Positions 62,161 to 64,000 of a DNA stretch of 64,000 bases are shown here, piece by piece (positions within the stretch are counted from its first letter, which is position 1; the number at the start of each line of letters is the position of its first letter). The notes below the pieces were generated by a model that was given only the letters and a program-made list of their open reading frames with translations, searched no databases and had not been told where the DNA came from. Source of the stretch: GCA-2733415 sp965178635 (GTDB taxonomy: Bacteria > Bacteroidota > Bacteroidia > Flavobacteriales > Flavobacteriaceae). Made by a program: the position numbers and the translations under genes. The DNA lies in NCBI GenBank assembly GCA_965178635.1, contig CBCXVT010000010.1, forward strand, positions 124,001-188,000. The letters run 5' to 3'.

Positions 62161-63705
62161 ATGGAAAACCCCAATATTGTAAAAGGATATCAAGTTGATA
62201 AAAGCACGCTTATCAATTTGGAAAAAGGAAAAATACCGCCACAAGCTACTGATTTAGAAGAGGTTGTGCTTGGGGCAATGATGATTGATAAAAAAGGTGT
62301 AGATGATGTTATTGATATTTTACATCCAGAAGCATTCTATAAACAAGCCAATCAATTTATTTTTGAAGCAATATTTAAGTTGTTTGAAAATTCAGAGCCA
62401 GTCGACTTATTAACTGTTTCTCAACAACTTAAGAAAGATGAAAGGTTAAACCTTGTTGGAGGAGATTTTTACTTGATTTCTTTAACACAAAAAGTATCGT
62501 CTTCTGCTCATATTGAGTTCCATGCGCGTATCATTTTACAAAAGTTTATTCAACGTAGTTTGATTAAGATTTCAAGTGAAATTATTGAAGATGCCTATGA
62601 TGAAACTAAAGATGTTTTTGATTTATTAGATAATGCAGAAGCAAAATTATATGAAGTTACTCAAGGAAACATAAAGAAGTCTTCAGAGTCTGCACAAGAC
62701 TTAGTATTATTAGCTAAGAAAAAAATTGAAGAAATTTCTAATAAAGATGGAACTAGTGGTATTCCTACAGGTTTCAATAAATTGGATGCGTTAACATCTG
62801 GTTGGCAACCTTCAGATTTAATTATTGTAGCTGCAAGACCTGGTATGGGTAAAACAGCATTAACCTTAACAATGGCAAGAAATATTGCTGTTGACGCAAA
62901 TAAAGCTGTTGCATTTTTCTCATTAGAGATGTCATCTGTACAGTTAATTACGCGTTTAATTTCATCTGAAACAGGATTGTCTTCAGAGAAATTAAGAACA
63001 GGTAAGTTAGAAAAGCACGAATGGGAGCAATTAAATGTAAAAGTTAAAAATTTAGAAAAAGCCCCTTTATTTATTGATGATACACCATCATTATCAATAT
63101 TTGATTTACGTGCGAAAGCGAGACGTTTAGCATCTCAGCATGATATTAAAATTATTATGATTGATTACTTGCAGTTAATGACAGCAGGTGGAAGTCAAAA
63201 AGGAGGAAATAGAGAACAAGAAATATCAACAATTTCAAGAAACTTAAAAGCATTAGCAAAAGAACTTGAAATACCAGTAATTGCTTTATCTCAGTTGTCA
63301 CGTGCCGTTGAATCCAGAGGAGGAAGTAAAAGACCTTTACTATCAGATTTAAGGGAATCTGGAGCAATTGAGCAAGATGCGGATATTGTATCATTCATTT
63401 ACCGTCCTGAATATTATAAAATTGATGAGTGGGATGATGATGAGCGTTCACCAACTGAAGGACAAGGAGAATTCATTATCGCAAAACACAGAAATGGTGG
63501 TTTGGATAATATCCGATTGAAATTTATCGGTCACCTTGGTAAGTTTGATAATTTAGATGATTTTAGCACGCCATTCGAAATGCAATCATCAATGAATTCT
63601 GAAGATAATCCATTTTCAACAGGTGCTTTACCTAGCCCAGAAGATGCCTTTGGAAGTTCAATGAATGCAAACCAAGGGTTTAATGACGATGAAGTCCCTT
63701 TTTAA
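62161..63705 (+). CDS. dnaB: Replicative DNA helicase DnaB
   Basis: A 514-residue replicative helicase. The N-terminal domain (about 20-130; PPQATDLEEVVLGAMMIDK) is involved in loading and primase contact. The RecA-type motor follows, with Walker A AARPGMGKTAL, Walker B IIMIDYLQLMTAGG and the LSQLSRAVESRGGSKRP and LRESGAIEQDADIV motifs. The C-terminal tail (about 470-514) is acidic and low in complexity. Complete, with no intein. A TACTTTCG just upstream (62148-62155) could be a -7 box with one mismatch. Monocistronic. Confidence 0.97.
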   Translation: MENPNIVKGYQVDKSTLINLEKGKIPPQATDLEEVVLGAMMIDKKGVDDVIDILHPEAFYKQANQFIFEAIFKLFENSEPVDLLTVSQQLKKDERLNLVGGDFYLISLTQKVSSSAHIEFHARIILQKFIQRSLIKISSEIIEDAYDETKDVFDLLDNAEAKLYEVTQGNIKKSSESAQDLVLLAKKKIEEISNKDGTSGIPTGFNKLDALTSGWQPSDLIIVAARPGMGKTALTLTMARNIAVDANKAVAFFSLEMSSVQLITRLISSETGLSSEKLRTGKLEKHEWEQLNVKVKNLEKAPLFIDDTPSLSIFDLRAKARRLASQHDIKIIMIDYLQLMTAGGSQKGGNREQEISTISRNLKALAKELEIPVIALSQLSRAVESRGGSKRPLLSDLRESGAIEQDADIVSFIYRPEYYKIDEWDDDERSPTEGQGEFIIAKHRNGGLDNIRLKFIGHLGKFDNLDDFSTPFEMQSSMNSEDNPFSTGALPSPEDAFGSSMNANQGFNDDEVPF

Positions 63706-63728
63706 AACATTAAGTCATAGTTAATCGT

Positions 63729-63768
63729 AAAGTCTCAATTATAGTTTAATCTGTATTGAGACTTTTTT
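63729..63768 (+). terminator. dnaB terminator
   Basis: AAGTCTCAAT (63730-63739) pairs with ATTGAGACTT (63755-63764) across a 15-nt loop, followed by a T-run. It is the only terminator here with a large loop. Confidence 0.75.
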
Positions 63769-63814
63769 ATGTCATATGATTATTGGCTAAGTAATTTTGT
63801 TTATCTTTTCTCAC

Positions 63815-64000
63815 ATGAAAAAGCACATCATTTTCTTATTGTTTTTAATGTATTCATTGCATGGTTTTGCATCTTATATTCTAATCCCTATGGATGAGGA
63901 TAGCCAGAAAAACCATTTGAAAGCATATGGTGTGACCTATTGGGTTTTAGAGCATCAATTAAAAGCAAAATGGTTGTTAAACTACCGAGGTGGTTCGTTT
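63815..64000 (+). CDS. Start of a secreted protein usually labelled asparagine synthetase B (partial)
   Basis: The first 62 codons, running off the end of the window. A signal peptide (MKKHIIFLLFLMYSLHGFA) is followed by SYILIPMDEDSQKNHLKAYG, VTYWVLEHQLKAKWLLNYRG and GSF. I recognise this opening from flavobacterial proteins of about 420 residues placed next to dnaB and commonly annotated as asparagine synthetase B. The segment does not look like true AsnB (no N-terminal Cys2 glutaminase), and the signal peptide argues for an exported protein. The label should be treated with caution. Confidence 0.65.
   Translation, partial: MKKHIIFLLFLMYSLHGFASYILIPMDEDSQKNHLKAYGVTYWVLEHQLKAKWLLNYRGGSF

Overview
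The window is a piece of chromosome from a low-GC member of the Bacteroidota, almost certainly a flavobacterium (Flavobacteriaceae). The evidence is promoter elements of the TAnnTTTG type, the lack of Shine-Dalgarno sequences, type IX secretion and gliding-associated genes (PorP/SprF, an OmpA-PD40 protein, a giant adhesin with a gliding-motility C-terminal domain), PyrR-PyrB, a split transketolase, and several hypothetical families that I know only from flavobacteria. It is mostly core genome. I see no prophage, insertion sequence, CRISPR array, tRNA or rRNA operon.

Layout. 1-1.7 kb: three tandem secreted paralogues, the first cut by the window edge. 1.8-8 kb (minus): a five-gene operon dgkA-ftsK-lolA-lptF-ribBA, with frameshifts in the 3' ends of lolA and ribBA. 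8-20.9 kb: an LTA-synthase-like sulfatase and a phosphatase, two peroxiredoxins, NhaC, RecG, an M1 peptidase, a patatin and a glutamate-synthase-like protein. 21-30.5 kb: UvrD-type helicase, Sua5/YciO, a BON-LysM protein, ribosomal protein S1, pyrR-pyrB, RNase Z and PdxH. 30.5-30.8 kb: an intergenic block of three tandem, covarying hairpins with exact 93-bp spacing. 30.8-41.4 kb (minus): the adhesin operon, comprising a small secreted protein, a 2419-residue repeat adhesin, PorP/SprF and OmpA-PD40, preceded by two matching dyads that look like an activator site.

41.7-45.2 kb: a polyphosphate operon (SixA-like, Ppk1, Ppx). 45.2-51.2 kb: a beta-helix lipoprotein, Upp, glutaminyl cyclase, the SRP RNA, a frameshifted SDR gene, a transaldolase-family aldolase, an LEA-like lipoprotein and SmpB. 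51.3-54.4 kb: an NAD(P)HX epimerase that keeps only a fragment of its dehydratase domain, two outer-envelope hypotheticals, and an ECF sigma factor with a membrane partner. 54.6-64 kb: ornithine aminotransferase, split transketolase, Tgt, LptG-like permease, EamA transporter, AccA, DnaB and the start of a protein usually labelled asparagine synthetase B.

The most unusual things are the three-copy structured repeat at 30533-30794, the twin dyads at 41464-41510, the near-identical repeat DNA in the adhesin, the cluster of indels at the end of lolA, and the vestigial dehydratase domain of the epimerase.
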